This document shows, one piece after another, positions 43,566 to 55,310 of a stretch of DNA of 64,000 bases (position 1 is its first letter; the number at the start of each line of letters is the position of its first letter). The notes under the pieces are model-generated. The model ran no database searches. It was given only the letters and a program-made list of their open reading frames with translations, and was not told the DNA's origin. Location of the stretch: the NCBI GenBank assembly GCA_963576785.1, contig OY756141.1:1-64000 (forward strand), in the 5' to 3' direction. The translations under genes were made by a program, and so were the position numbers. The stretch comes from Chlorophyllum brunneum. Lineage: Eukaryota; Basidiomycota; Agaricomycetes; Agaricales; Agaricaceae.

Positions 43566-44877
43566 TCATTTATTGTGAAATAAAACAGGAATTCTAGAGT
43601 TATTGGCTTGCAGGTTTGCATCTACTTGGAGCCTTTGGAAAATCCTCCTTTGCCTCTTCTTCTTACTTGGTCTCCTCGGTAATCTTCCTAATGTGCACTT
43701 TCTTTGGTGTTTTACAGTCCTTGGAGATATGGCCCTACTTCTGCAATTATAGCAAGTTATTTTGATGTATGTGACTTTTATTTTCTTACAGCAATATTTA
43801 GCAATATGCCTATATAGGTTGTAGTTGAAACCTCTCAGTTTCCCATTCTGATTGTTGTCTGCTCTTTGTCTCCCAATCTCCATTGGTTGTCCTCCTCTAT
43901 AAGTAACTCCAGTGGTGGTTCTAACATTTTTTTGGGTAATGTCCATGGTTTTGTATCCTTGTCCTACTGCAAGGATTGTGGTTCTCCATTTCTTGTATGT
44001 TATTGGGATTGAGAATACTGGATAGCCTACAATGGTTCTGATGATATCTGCTCTAGTGTGTTATTTGAGAAGGAATATGGTGTGTGCATTGTCCATTCTA
44101 GCTTAGGTCTTTAATACTTCAAACTCTATCAAGAAGTCTGCAGTGTTCCTCTTTCCCTGTTTGAAAAACTCAATTTCTCCTTCTGCTATTGCTTTCCTGT
44201 TTTCTAAGGAGAATGTGGCTACCATCTCCATTGCAAAGTCATTGAACACTGGTTTTTTCTTGTCTTGGATTGTCTGTAACTTGGCATTAGTATAAGGTCC
44301 TGTTAGTCTTTCTTTTATTCATGCCAATACTCCAATTATTTTTTGTTCATTATCATCAATTTTGTTGAAGAGTGTCTATAAGGACATTATTCTCCACCAA
44401 TCATCAAACTTGGTTTTATCTCCATTGAAGTATTCTGGTTCTGGGACTAAGTTCTTTGGGAAATTAATTTCATCGGCCATTTTTGGTTCTGTTTCAGGTT
44501 GTTCATGTTTGTATGTCTTGGTAACTTTTACGTTGGATGTTTCAGATTCACTATGTTCATTGGTCTCAGCAGTTTCTATATCAGATATGGTCTTGGCTTT
44601 ACTGTGTCCATTCTTGTATATCTTGGCAATTTCTATATTGAATAGGGCTTCAGCGACTTCTGTCTTGTATGTAGTCTCGGCAACTTCTGTGTTGAATAAG
44701 GTCTTGAAGAGAGCTATATCTTTGTCTATACTGTGGTCTGATTTCTGTCTTAAGTCCTTTGGAGACTTTTGGTTCTATTTGTCTTTTGGATCCAGTTGTG
44801 ACTGGTAATCCCTGAATATCTGTTAGTCTTGGAGCTCTGGGTCTTCTCAGTGTTCTTGATAAGCTGCTACTGGTCAT
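43566..44877 (-). pseudogene. Gypsy gag (broken)
   Basis: Read leftward from about 44877 (MTSSSLSRTLRRPRAPRL), through KNLVPEPEYFNGDKTKFDDW (a typical gag capsid motif) and KRNTADFLIEFEVLKT, to a degraded zinc knuckle (CYNCRSRAISPRTVKH, from a CCHC box). Several stops interrupt it. Confidence 0.75.
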
Positions 44878-44970
44878 ATACTGTCATTCTGGTCAGAAGT
44901 TATTATTCCAAGCCTAGCTATGAATAGTGGCACCTCTCTTACAAGGTAAGTCAAATAACACTTTACCAAA

Positions 44971-46081
44971 TGTTACAACCTTAGTCTAGGACTCAAGTTG
45001 CAAGTTTTTGGATAAAGACAAGAAAGTAGAGAAAAGAGGAAAGGATAATACAATTGGTAAAGTGTAAGAAATACATCAAGTATTGCTACACTTTATATAC
45101 TAGTGGTGAGTACTAAAGATAAGAGAATAGAGTAAAGATGGCATAGGGATGAATAGAACAAGTCAGTAAGAGTACAGCCATAAGTAATAAAACAAGAGAT
45201 GAAGTGGATACAAGAATGATGAGTACAATGGGCACATGATAGGAATGTAATGTCTATCTATAGTTTATAACAACTTTGCTACAAGCAACTATTTAATGAA
45301 GTCCTTAGTTTTTTACCAGATAAGAAATTGACTTCTAGAGAAAACTCTTCTACTTTGCTAGTTAATGTAGCTAGAAAATAAGACTTGAGATGGAAATAGA
45401 TGAGATTTGAAATACAAGCTGAGTTATCAAAGTCAGTCAGATGAAAAGTGAGGATACAAATACTCTTAGAGTTTATATTAGGTATCTGGCTTCAAGATAC
45501 AAATAACTGGCTCAGCACAATAGCAATATTATAGTTAGAAAAGACCTGTAATCTATTAGTCTCAGAAGTCACAAAAATTACAAGTTATACCTTGTAGAGA
45601 GTCAATTTAGTATTTGAATTACTAGTCTAATACTCTGAACAAGTACAATCTCCAAGATTAATACCTTTAGGCAGACCCCCCAAGCAATTATCCATACAAA
45701 CAGCATCCCTACATTCACATACAAATATTGTACCACTATTTAGATAGATACAACACTATGAAATAAATTATTTAATAAACATATATTCATTTCTTTTGAA
45801 TAATATTTACACAAGCTCTGTATAGTAACTCTAGAAGTAGTCCAAGGTTTTTGGAAGTTGAACCAGTCAAATATCAAGTACTTTACTAATGTGATTTGGT
45901 GGATTGCTGGAATGTATTCTTTATTCCAACTTTTGTTTACGTAATGGGATAAAACTGACCCCTGTCTAAAAAAACACCCTCCTATTGTCTGGTATATAAT
46001 CACAAAATATACTACATCCAATAACTTCATAGCACCATGGAAATAATAATAGTCTGGTCCCTACTAGAAGCTATAGTAACA
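44971..46081 (-). repeat. Gypsy 5' LTR
   Basis: Bounded by TGTTAC (44971) and GTAACA (46081), an inverted terminal pair, length 1,111 bp. On the reverse strand, TGGTAAAGTGTTATTTG lies two bases beyond its inner end, the usual place for a primer-binding site beginning TGG (complement of tRNA CCA). No second LTR is in the window to confirm the ends. Confidence 0.65.
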
Positions 46082-46899
46082 AAAAAGCAGCTTTTATTTT
46101 TGAAATGCTCAGAAGTAGCAAAAACTGCCAGCCACATCCTCATTCACTATTTTTATCACTACAGGTAGCGGTCTTAATGCTGAAGAACTGATTTTCAAAG
46201 AGAAAAGCAAACTGTGAGAAAAGTCAGAGAAGTTGGCAAACAAATGTGACATTCCCCAACTCTCTATTTAATTCCTCGGTGAAACTTTTTGTGAGGCACT
46301 TTCGGGATAATTGCTCCTGCAGGTGGCCTTATTCTTGAATAAAACCGGCCAACATTCGGGATTCCACTTGCGGCTCATACTTCTTCCGTACGACAACTCT
46401 GTGCTTTCCCTACGGATGTTTTGCCTGGCGTTAGCTTCTTGACCTATCCCACGCGCCTGGGAATGGCAAAAAGAAGTCTGGCGGATAGAGGAGTAAGGGG
46501 CTATGTTTTCACACACGCTCAAATTCGATTCTTGCCTCAGCAATCCGGGCTAGCACGAAAGACTTCAACCTCTCCGTGATTCTATGCATTGTAGGCAACG
46601 GGACTTCGGTGACTCTGACCCATTCGGCCCCCTGCTTGCCTTCGAACTTGAGTTACATGAAACTAACGATCCTCCGAATTGATTTGCCTGGCGATCCACA
46701 TCTGTGAGATTGAAAGGGAGCCATGCTATATTGTTGATGCATATCCTTTATACTAATATGCTTTTAGAAGCCTGATGCCTCAAACCGTTCTTCCACAATC
46801 CACAATCTCCTTCTAGCCTTCTTTCCTTGGTTCTTATCTCATTCCTACAAATATCCGGCAAGGAGATGTTATCCCTACCTTCCCCACCACTTCCTCAGC
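46082..46899. other. Upstream region of the transporter gene, no other gene
   Basis: 818 bp. Composition returns from AT-rich to balanced at about 46260, marking the edge of the retroelement block. A 91-codon reverse frame at 46268-46543 has no motif. Confidence 0.55.
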
Positions 46900-48966
46900 A
46901 TGTGCCCCACCGAAATCACGGAAGAAAAACCTAATCATTCATCTATTATGTCTAGACGTTCTTCTTTCATGGAACAAAGCAGTCCAGGATCCAACGATGT
47001 GGTAGAAAAATCAAGTCGGAAGAGCAAAGATTCAATCCTTGGGTCCAAAACGGGATCACACGAAGTGCCAGGCGATGAGGGTGACGGAGAGCTACAGAGA
47101 GAGCAGCTAGAACTTGAGGGGAGAACTAAAGCAGCGGGTATGGAAGCTGACTTTCCCGATGGTGGACTGAGAGCATGGCTAGTTGTATTTGGTGTGAGTT
47201 TTTTCCTGTCCACTGGCCCCGTTTCATGTTAAACCCAGAGGGGATCAGGGAATGTGCAATTGCTACTGTACGTGAGTCTATACCTTCATTGAACTTTCTT
47301 CCTTTGTGTCACTATCCTTAATCAGATTCGGCTATGTCAACTCCTGGGGGGTACGTTCTTTGTTTGAGTGCCGGCTAGGTGCGCTGCCTACTCACATATC
47401 TAAAGGTCTTCCAGGCTTACTATGAGGAGACACTTCTCAAGGATCACTCTCCTTCGACGATGTAAGCTGGCTTCATTTGCTTATTGAAGTACGCTTTAGC
47501 TCACACCGTCCTTCACATAGTGCGTGGATAGGCTCCATCCAAGTACCGATCTGCCTATTACTCATTGACCTGCCCTAAATCGTCGCTCTTTCCAGTATTC
47601 CTTGATTTTCCTTCCCGCGCTCATAGTCGGTCGGCTCTTTGATTTAGGCCATTTCAGAGATGTTTTTTTCTCCTCAAGCATACTTCTCGTGGTCGCGACG
47701 ATTCTGGTCGGACAATGCACACAATTCTGGCATTTTTTACTTTGCCAAGGATTTGCCGTTGGGGTATGTCCAGGTTTCGCTTAACTCCCCAACGCGTACA
47801 ATTAAAGAAAGGACTCGTGGTGCTGTAGTTTGCATCTTGTGGCGTGTTCGGATGTTGTTATCCCATTGCAGCCCACTGGTTCAAAAAAAGACGGGGCCGG
47901 GCGGTGGGGTTTATCGCTATTGGCTCTGCCGTAGGTGGAACGACTATTCCTATCGCCGTTAGAAACCTGATTCCGCGGGTTGGGTAACTGTTTCTGTTCC
48001 CTCTCCTTGTAAGACGACCCTTAAATTTGTTTCAGATTTCCGTGGACTATGAGGATCGTCGGGTTCATATTACTCGGGGTCGTTGGAATCTGTAACTTAG
48101 TACGTGTGCAATTACTTCATGAAAATCTACAAGCAAGCGCTGATTACTATCCCCATTATTGATCAGACGATGAAGAGACGGCTTCCACCCATGAAGGCCA
48201 AGGGCGGATTATTGAACCTTGCTGCGTTCAAGAGTCCACAATATACTCTCTACTGCATCTCGTCATTTTTCATCTTTCTCGGCCTCTACACGTGTAAGTC
48301 AGTCCGGTAACACTACAATATTCAACATTAACCCGTGGTAAAGTGTTGACTTACATTACCGTGAGCGCGGAGCAGCTCGGAAGCTCCTCAAATCTCGCTG
48401 TCTACTTTGTATCATTCGCCAATGCAAGCTCCCTCTTTGGTCGATGGACTGCGGGTCTCGTCGCGGATATAATAGGTGTGTTTCCTAACAATTGGCTTAT
48501 TTAACCTGCTCTGACGTAACCACCACTACTTAGGCCCGATTAATGTGATTATCCCTGCAACTCTCGCGGCAGGTGTTTTAACATATGCTTGGCCCTTCGC
48601 CAATTCTACTCCCTCTCTTATCGTTGTTACGATCCTCTATGGATACTGTTCCGGAGCATACGTTGCCCTCTTGTCCAATCCTATCATGAATTTCGGAGGA
48701 GAGGGTGATGTGGGAAGGAGGGTCGGGATGTTCTTGACGATCACAGCTCTGGGTGCAGTTGCGGGCCCGCCGATCTCCGGGGCTATCAACACGGGAACAG
48801 ATGGGTTCGAGGCTGTCGGTTTGTACGCAGGTGGGTCCTGAATCATTCAGAAACCAGATATGTTGATTTATTGTTGTGGTTCACAGGGAGTGCAGTGGTC
48901 GTCGGCGTTGCGGGCATGGTCTGTGTGAGGTATCTTGCGCTAGGACGGTGGACAGGCAGAATATGA
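46900..48966 (+). CDS. MFS transporter, monocarboxylate-porter-like
   Basis: Twelve exons (46900-47193, 47249-47271, 47326-47350, 47406-47461, 47521-47542, 47596-47763, 47829-47983, 48036-48099, 48167-48293, 48344-48475, 48534-48830, 48887-48966) sum to 1,443 nt (480 aa). About 90 hydrophilic cytosolic residues precede FPDGGLRAWLVVFG, the DGG-x-x-AW motif opening TM1 in fungal monocarboxylate-transporter homologues. CTFGYVNSWGVFQAYYEETL, AWIGSIQYSLIFLPALIVGR, HWFKKRRGRAVGFIAIGSAV (the loop after TM4 with the RGxAxG pattern) and SNPIMNFGGEGDVGRRVGMF follow in order, giving about 12 membrane segments. Fungal members move organic acids, riboflavin or unknown substrates at the plasma membrane; the substrate here cannot be told. 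Confidence 0.9.
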
Positions 48967-49021
48967 TACGGCCTCAGGCGATGTTTAGGCAATGATGATT
49001 TCAAGACACGGGTGACAATGA

Positions 49022-49640
49022 TCATGGAACGTTTCCCTGCCTCTGAGATGGTTCCATCCGTTCTTGACCAACCCTCATCAACGAGATCTTGAGCGCTGAA
49101 CACTGGGCCCTGTGTAGGGTCCTTCGGCCCACCAGGTGCACAAAACGCCATATAATGTTTACCTCGGAAACTTTGCCAGTGCACAGCAACACGACGGGAT
49201 GAATTAGACACTCTGGATAGGGTCCGAGACAATACAGACTATTTAGCCCTGGTACTAGGAAGGCCTTGCTGCTCCCTGGCCCATAGCGTATGCCTCCTCC
49301 TGCCCCAAACGATGCTTCCCTTGCTTGCAAAGTTGGCGCGTCATGCCGAGAAGTCCATTGTGGACCGGACGGATGATCTTGAATCCTGAAGGTATCTAGT
49401 AGCTACACTTCTGACACACCCTGACAATCAAATTCTCAATCTCACCTTCGAACGTAATGGCACGATCTGATTTCCTTCCTCCAGTTGAATTGTGAGAGTT
49501 TCTCCAGAGTATGCTCTCCCCGAAATACCTCATCATAAGCTACGAAGTCGAACAACGGTCGTAATGGGGCCGTAATAATAGGGTTTTTCCTGAATAGCTT
49601 CTGGATCAGGCCAACCAGGCATAGTGGCTGGGTAACCAAG
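49022..49640 (-). pseudogene. Hypothetical protein remnant
   Basis: Reverse strand, two parts. The first (49640-49440) reads PEAIQEKPYYYGPITTVVRL, then needs a frame change to YDEVFRGEHTLEKLSQFNW. The second (49330-49022) reads REASFGAGGGIRYGPGSSKA through FLVPGLNSLYCLGPYPECLI to HRAQCSALKI. I do not recognise a characterised family. Two stops in the first frame suggest a pseudogene, but a misjudged intron is possible. Confidence 0.4.
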
Positions 49641-49727
49641 CGAGATTGAACGATATTCGCTAACCGTCACTAACTGAGGCGCGGCATAAGGTATTGACGA
49701 CTGCTGCGAGCCATCATTGGCTACTAT

Positions 49728-50344
49728 CTAGCATATTGACACAAGTTCTTTGGCCTGATCTTTCTGGGTCGAATAGGAAGTCGGTGAATGACGCATGATA
49801 GAATGAGAGTTCAGTATATGTATATTAAGGACAGGACTAAGGCTACTAGTAGCAGCAAGGAAGACGGTTAACGAGAAGCTAAGTCCAGAACATTTATATA
49901 GAATCCCACAGGAATGAACGACGTTAAGGAAGAGAAGTGACAGAGTGTCCGGAAGCACTGCCTCTGGCATCTGCTCCATAATCAACATATAGAATTGGTC
50001 CAACTTCGAGAGCAGACTGCCAACCAATCCACCAGCCTTTCGACCTAAGTCCGACACCGCCAGTGCCCCGATCGATGTACTGGACTAATGTGACTGCATA
50101 GACGAACAAGGCTACGAATACCCCCATCGGATGGCCACGTCATCGCACGAGGAAGACCGTACTTGATACGAATGATCCTGAACCCATAACGAAGGTATGC
50201 TTCATTGTCGCTGTCGGCTGCCACGAAACCTACCTTTGTAGGCGGTCCTGATTCACAAGCGGGGGCAATGTGAGGCTCTTGTCGACCAAGAATGCCCACA
50301 GGAAGGCGTTGTTTGCTCACGGAACTATCTGCTCGCTGTTTCAT
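49728..50344 (-). pseudogene. NACHT-family remnant, head-to-head with the intact gene
   Basis: The reverse strand reads YLRYGFRIIRIKYGLPRAMT with WPSDG (cf. FLRDGFQRIRNEYSDAIPQG with KWPSDEQ in the intact gene), then SKLDQFYMLIMEQMPEAVLP with DTLSLL, the helical segment after the ATPase. No P-loop is present and frames shift. Confidence 0.65.
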
Positions 50345-50730
50345 CCCGACACACCAACCCGACCAGAGCGCGACGAGTCGCGACGGTCAGTGTACTCCCC
50401 CAGTTCTTATTCCCACCCACCCGCGCTGGCGGCAGCCCCAAACTCGCATTCCAACTCGCATTGACTTAGCACCTTGTTCGTAATTCTCACAATCCCTCAA
50501 TAATAATACAACCGTGGAACAACTGCACCTAAGTGTGACACAAATCCACAACGAGTATTGTCACCCGCCCACCCGGCGGCTCATCACTCTGTGGTCCGGT
50601 GCGCTAACACCCCCCCAACCCCCCCAGCCCAACCTCACTGCTCGATCTCACAGACTGATTGCAGCGCTGACGAAGCTGGATTGATACGACATACAAGCAC
50701 CCACAACATGCAACTCTTCTGCCAACTACC

Positions 50731-53700
50731 ATGCTCAAATTCCTGAAAAAGCCTGTGCAATGGTACGGGCGACGGAAAGATTCGCCCAATCACCATGGAA
50801 GGGACTCACCTCAGACCACTGATATTCCACCTCAGAATCGCTCAAGTTCCGCGGAAGCTGTTAAGGAAACGACTCCCAGTACAACTGCAACTCCCAACGG
50901 CCAGAAGGAATCCGAATCACCAAGGACTCAAGAAATAGGTAAGGCAATTTTGCGACGAAACCGCCACCTCTGACTTTCAGCAGGCGAGGGGGTTGGTGAA
51001 AACAAGGATGAAGAATCTCGTGGCCTTCAACAACCCTCAAAGCACTGCGACGGGCTCAGCGGAAAAGGTATGTCGTTGGGCAAGTCGTTTGAAGGTATAC
51101 GAATCATGACCCTTTCGGATCACCCGTCAATTATATCCGGGATCGATGTAGATCAATGTCCCATTACCAACTCATTTCGCGGCGCCCATCACTTCATCAT
51201 GAACAACCCAATCATGGTGAATACCCCCAGTCCTGAGCACGAGAGGATCGGTGAGCTATTTTCCTCCCTGCTACCGCCTTATATTTACGCTTTCATAACA
51301 GCAATGGATCGTTTGGCAGAAAAAGGCATTGCCGAGGCCACTCTCGACTCTTTCGCACGACATCCCCCGCCATTCTGTCATCCCGGAACTCGCGAAGACC
51401 TCAGAGATAGGATAATCTCGTGGGTGTCGGATACGAGTCGTAAATCACCATTACTGTGGCTCTATGGCTCTGCGGGTGTTGGTAAATCTGCCACCGCCCA
51501 AACTGTCGGAGACCATTTCAAGACCAAAGGCTGGTTTGGTGGAGCAGTGTTTCTTTCCCGACCTAACAAACGCGACGATCCCACTCGAGTCATTCCTTCC
51601 CTATCACACCAACTTGCCGTCGCATATCCGACGTTCAGGCGAGTCATCGTCAACGTACTCACCGTTGACTCGACGGTCTTGGACAAGGCACTCCGCGTCC
51701 AGTTTGATGAATTGATTGTCAAACCAGCTACCGAAACCAAGATCGACGACCCTGGCGCTGCTCCCCACCCGGTACTCGTACTCTTGGACGGCCTGGACGA
51801 GTGTCGTACAGACGCTGCTCAGCGAGAGTTTATTGAGCTGATCACGAATTTTGCGTCCGAGGGACAAAAGCTGGGCCTTCCTTTCGTTTGGATTATTACG
51901 AGTCGTCCAGAGTGGCAGATCGTATCAGCGTTTGCGAAGGTAGACGGGTCAGTGAACTGCTGGCAGGAGGAGCTTCCCATCAACTCTCCTGAGGCTCTGG
52001 ACGATGTCTCTAGATTCCTCCGCGACGGTTTTCAGCGCATCCGCAACGAGTACAGCGATGCAATTCCCCAAGGCTCCAAGTGGCCAAGTGACGAACAGTT
52101 TTTGGTGGTGGCCTTCGCAGCAGGGGACCTCTTTGTCTTCGCCGACGTCGTCTTGAAGTTCGTGGGGGATGATGAAATCGGTAATCCTGTTGCGCAGTTG
52201 GATACTTGTCTCGAATTTTTAAAAGGGAACCTGATACCTGAAGGAGGGAGTCCGTTGGATCCTCTTGATGCTCTCTATCGCGGCATTCTGCATACGATCC
52301 ATCCCAAAGTGCTCCCTACGACATTGCAAGTCCTTTCGATCCCCGTGTTGGTTACACGGGACCTCCACGCTCACGGTATTGCCAACTTACTTTTTCTCGA
52401 CCAGGCAACCTTCTACGGATGTTTGCGCAGACTGAAGTCTGTTCTCAACGTTCCTTCCCCCGTTGATGCCTCAACCACACAATTAGATTTTCATCACGCC
52501 TCTTTTGCGGACTTTCTAAAGCAGACATATAGACTGGGTGATTTTGGGGTTACAGAGGCGAGCGTTCTTGCATTGAATAGAAAATCCATTATTCGATGGT
52601 ATGATATACAGAAAGACAAGGGTGAGGAATGTAAGGTCGAGGACCTGTCCGGTGAGGCCATCCACATGCTACATTCGGACGATTCATTGACATGTAACAC
52701 AAGGCGTCGTTCCATGGCCTGATGGATATTCTTACAGCTGCATCAGTCAGTTTCTGCGTGAGATATGGAGAATCTGGTCCGAAACTGCCGATCGAGATAT
52801 GTCGGAGCTCTACCGTGAACTTTGTAACTTCAGGTTTTGTGATGTCGATTGGCGCGAACCCAACGAAAAATATTTCTGCAATCTCGTTCGTCGGTTAAGC
52901 ACCTGGGTATGACTTCCCAGCTAGTTCACCTTGTTTGATTACGCTAATGTCATTCGTAGCAAGATAAAATTGAATTTGATGGTAGCAGGCGTCTCCTGCG
53001 CACCGAGGTTGAATGTTCAACGGATACGCTCCTCCTCCAACAGTACGCCTGCTTAACGGAAGCCATGAAGCAGTTAGACCTGCGGGTGGTGAGTGCTAGA
53101 GGCTTGTGTTAGACCCATTATGCCGACTCTATGCCATCAGTTCGAGCCAAACCACGAGTGGAACTGCGTGGTTTTGCCTGCGAATAGGCTGGACCACAGT
53201 TTCCAGTCTTTTCAAGTCATGAGGCGCTTTCTATGGAATCCCAACTCAATGTACTTTTTCTTGGGGTGCAACGAGAAGACTGCTCTCGTCATCGCTTATC
53301 ATGACAGAACGGACGCTGGAGAATACGTCAGAGCGGTCTTCGCGGAGATACGAAGTACATTCCATGTCTTCCTTGGCGACGAAGAGCATTGGCCATCGGA
53401 TCAGCATCTCAAGCTCCTCACTATAGCTGCGGAACGAACTAGTAGGATCTGCCTGGGTAACGGGTCTACGATCATGCAAAGCATAATGGCTTTCATAGCT
53501 GACCCAGTATACGGCAACCCCATCATACGACTGTCCCACATCGTCACCGCCCTGACTCGCCACCCCCATGATCAAGAGACGGTCGTCGCCCTTATATGTC
53601 GGCAAATCCTCTCCGACACCCCACCACGACTTCGCCAAACTACAGAACGCGTCTTAGCTTTTCTCTCATGTTCAGCCTCTCTGACCCCTGATCCATCCTG

Positions 53701-54807
53701 CCACATATTCATGCTCGGGGACATCTGTCAATTTCTAGGTATTGGCCCGGATGAGGTTGAGAAGGTGTTTCAAGCAATCAACCCTGTCATCTTTAGATGT
53801 CGCCCGGCCTTTCTCAATGCAAACCTCGATGAATATCTTTCCTTCTATCCGCCCTGGGGCCCACCTGGTCAATCGGATATGGATGAATTAAAACAACATA
53901 TATCTCACTTCAGACTTGGCTCACAGGCATGGCGGGAGATCTCAGTACGATACGTGTCATGGTGTAATCACCAAGTTGCTTCTGTTTGCACCCTTCCTGG
54001 TAGAGTTCCTGATGCTCTGTCATCCACAGCCACTGAAGATCCGTTTCACAGAAGCCGAAGCAATATCGTGTCTTTCCCTTAACGCCAGTAGTTCAGTGCT
54101 ACCTGGGGCCCACCAGTGCGTCAACCAAGAATCGGACTTTACAGATAAAATCCTCTCTGGCTTTTGGAAAGCAATGCGTATAATCGCCACACAAAATACG
54201 ACCGCGGTAGTCGCTGAACTTCAAGCGTTCCGTTTCTGTCATCTTCACAACAGCATGGTCAGAGGCTTCCCCGCCATGGACGACTTTATAGACTTTGTCA
54301 GGGAGTTCTACAGACTGGTACGCTTTTTGAATGGAGGGATAGTAATCATTTCGGTAACGCCCTTTCCAGACCCGATTTTCTGGCCTGGATGATGTAGTCA
54401 GGGTATAAGCAAACTGCGATACTGATCATCAGCTTTTGGCAAAGTGGGGGGATATGGGACATGATTACGAGTTTGCAAGCTTTCCTATCGTGAGTCTAAG
54501 GCAGTGCTCTTTTGACCTATGACTGAGATAGGTGCAGGTGGTGTCACAGAACCACTGGCAAGTCTACCCGATCTCCCTCCACTACCAGTCGAGTGCACCA
54601 AGACGGGGTGGCCCTTACCACATCTTTCTACTTGGCCATGGTACCAATTCTTGCTTGATTGCTTTTAGACCCTCCCAGCTCCACGAGGCAGTCTACGCAC
54701 ACCCTAAACCGTTACGTCGGGGTGCCACCGTCAAACATTGCACCTATCCGACTTTCGAAGTCTCATCCATACGAAAAGAACCTGCACACGAGTGGTGGGT
54801 GAATTGA
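50731..54807 (+). CDS. NACHT-domain STAND ATPase (NLR-like), intact
   Basis: Nine exons (50731-50938, 50981-52651, 52704-52906, 52960-53088, 53141-53974, 54030-54317, 54370-54393, 54433-54489, 54532-54807) sum to 3,690 nt: 1,229 aa, no internal stop. About 100 disordered Ser/Thr-rich residues are followed by HHFIMNNPIMVNTPSPEHER, the pre-NACHT HPPPFCHPGTREDL, the P-loop LYGSAGVGKSATAQTV (about residue 232), Walker B VLVLLDGLDEC, and FVWIITSRPEWQI (sensor-1 region). Winged-helix and helical parts follow (DLFVFADVVLKFV, DALYRGILHTIHPKVLPTTL, DQATFYGCLRRLKSVLNVPS). The last ~450 residues hold a weak echo of that helical region (EEHWPSDQHLKLLTIAAERT, PVYGNPIIRLSHIVTALTRH) and an unknown end domain; I see no WD40, ankyrin or TPR repeats. 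Fungal NACHT proteins act in non-self recognition and regulated cell death; that role is inferred only. Exon 7 is just 24 nt. Confidence 0.85.
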
Positions 54808-55310
54808 GCGTTCATCTCAGAAAAGCGTTGAGCTGGATGATGGGATGGAAAATGAACTGGCCAGATCTTTCAAACCTATGACATCGCGAAATGAGAAAAG
54901 ACCTTTATTTATGAACAAATTACGTTTCTCGTGGGTCTGCTGCCCTAGCGCGTTTATTGTCACGGAATTAATCAGATATTGTAGCCGGGGCTGGCGGCTG
55001 GCGTTGCGTCAGTCATCTTGACTCAGTCATCTTTTAGGGAAGATGATTATTCGGCATGTACTTCCTACAACACCACGTGTGGGTTTGAATTTGGAAAATA
55101 TAGGGTGCAGAACTTAGAGAAAGGAGGGGGTGAGACGGGAGGGACAGGGGGAAAGGTGGAGGATCTTCGAGGGGGAAACCTAGAGAGAATGACCAGTAGC
55201 TTGAGTGGGTGTGTTACCCGCAAGATGTGTCATTTTCTTGGGAAGGGGGGATGTGTACAAATGTGACATAAGGAGATGATCCACTTGAAGAAATGACCAT
55301 GAAAACGTCC
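54808..55310. other. Intergenic between convergent genes
   Basis: 503 bp separating the 3' ends of the NACHT gene and the AP endonuclease. An 82-codon Gly-rich frame at 55018-55266 reads a G-rich run and is probably not coding. Confidence 0.55.

Larger units (their letters stand above)
35190..46081 (-). mobile_element. Ty3/Gypsy element (reverse strand) split by a Copia insertion
   Basis: Read leftward: 5' LTR 46081-44971, primer-binding site, gag (about 44877-43566), Copia insertion (36090-43454), then protease and the start of reverse transcriptase (36084-35190). RT stops after about 60% of the fingers/palm region where the old Copia DNA begins, so the 3' half and 3' LTR are absent. Several stops interrupt gag. 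The element is inactive. Confidence 0.85.

Noticed and set aside
52629..52745. NACHT gene ending at the TGA near 52720
   Set aside because: A 52-bp GTGAGG...AAG intron (52652-52703) removes the stop and restores the frame into PWPDGYSYSCISQF, which matches the equivalent place in the 18.3-kb pseudogene.
53975..54029. Frameshift in the NACHT C-terminal part
   Set aside because: A 55-bp GTTGCT...CACAG intron explains it, and the summed exons are divisible by three.
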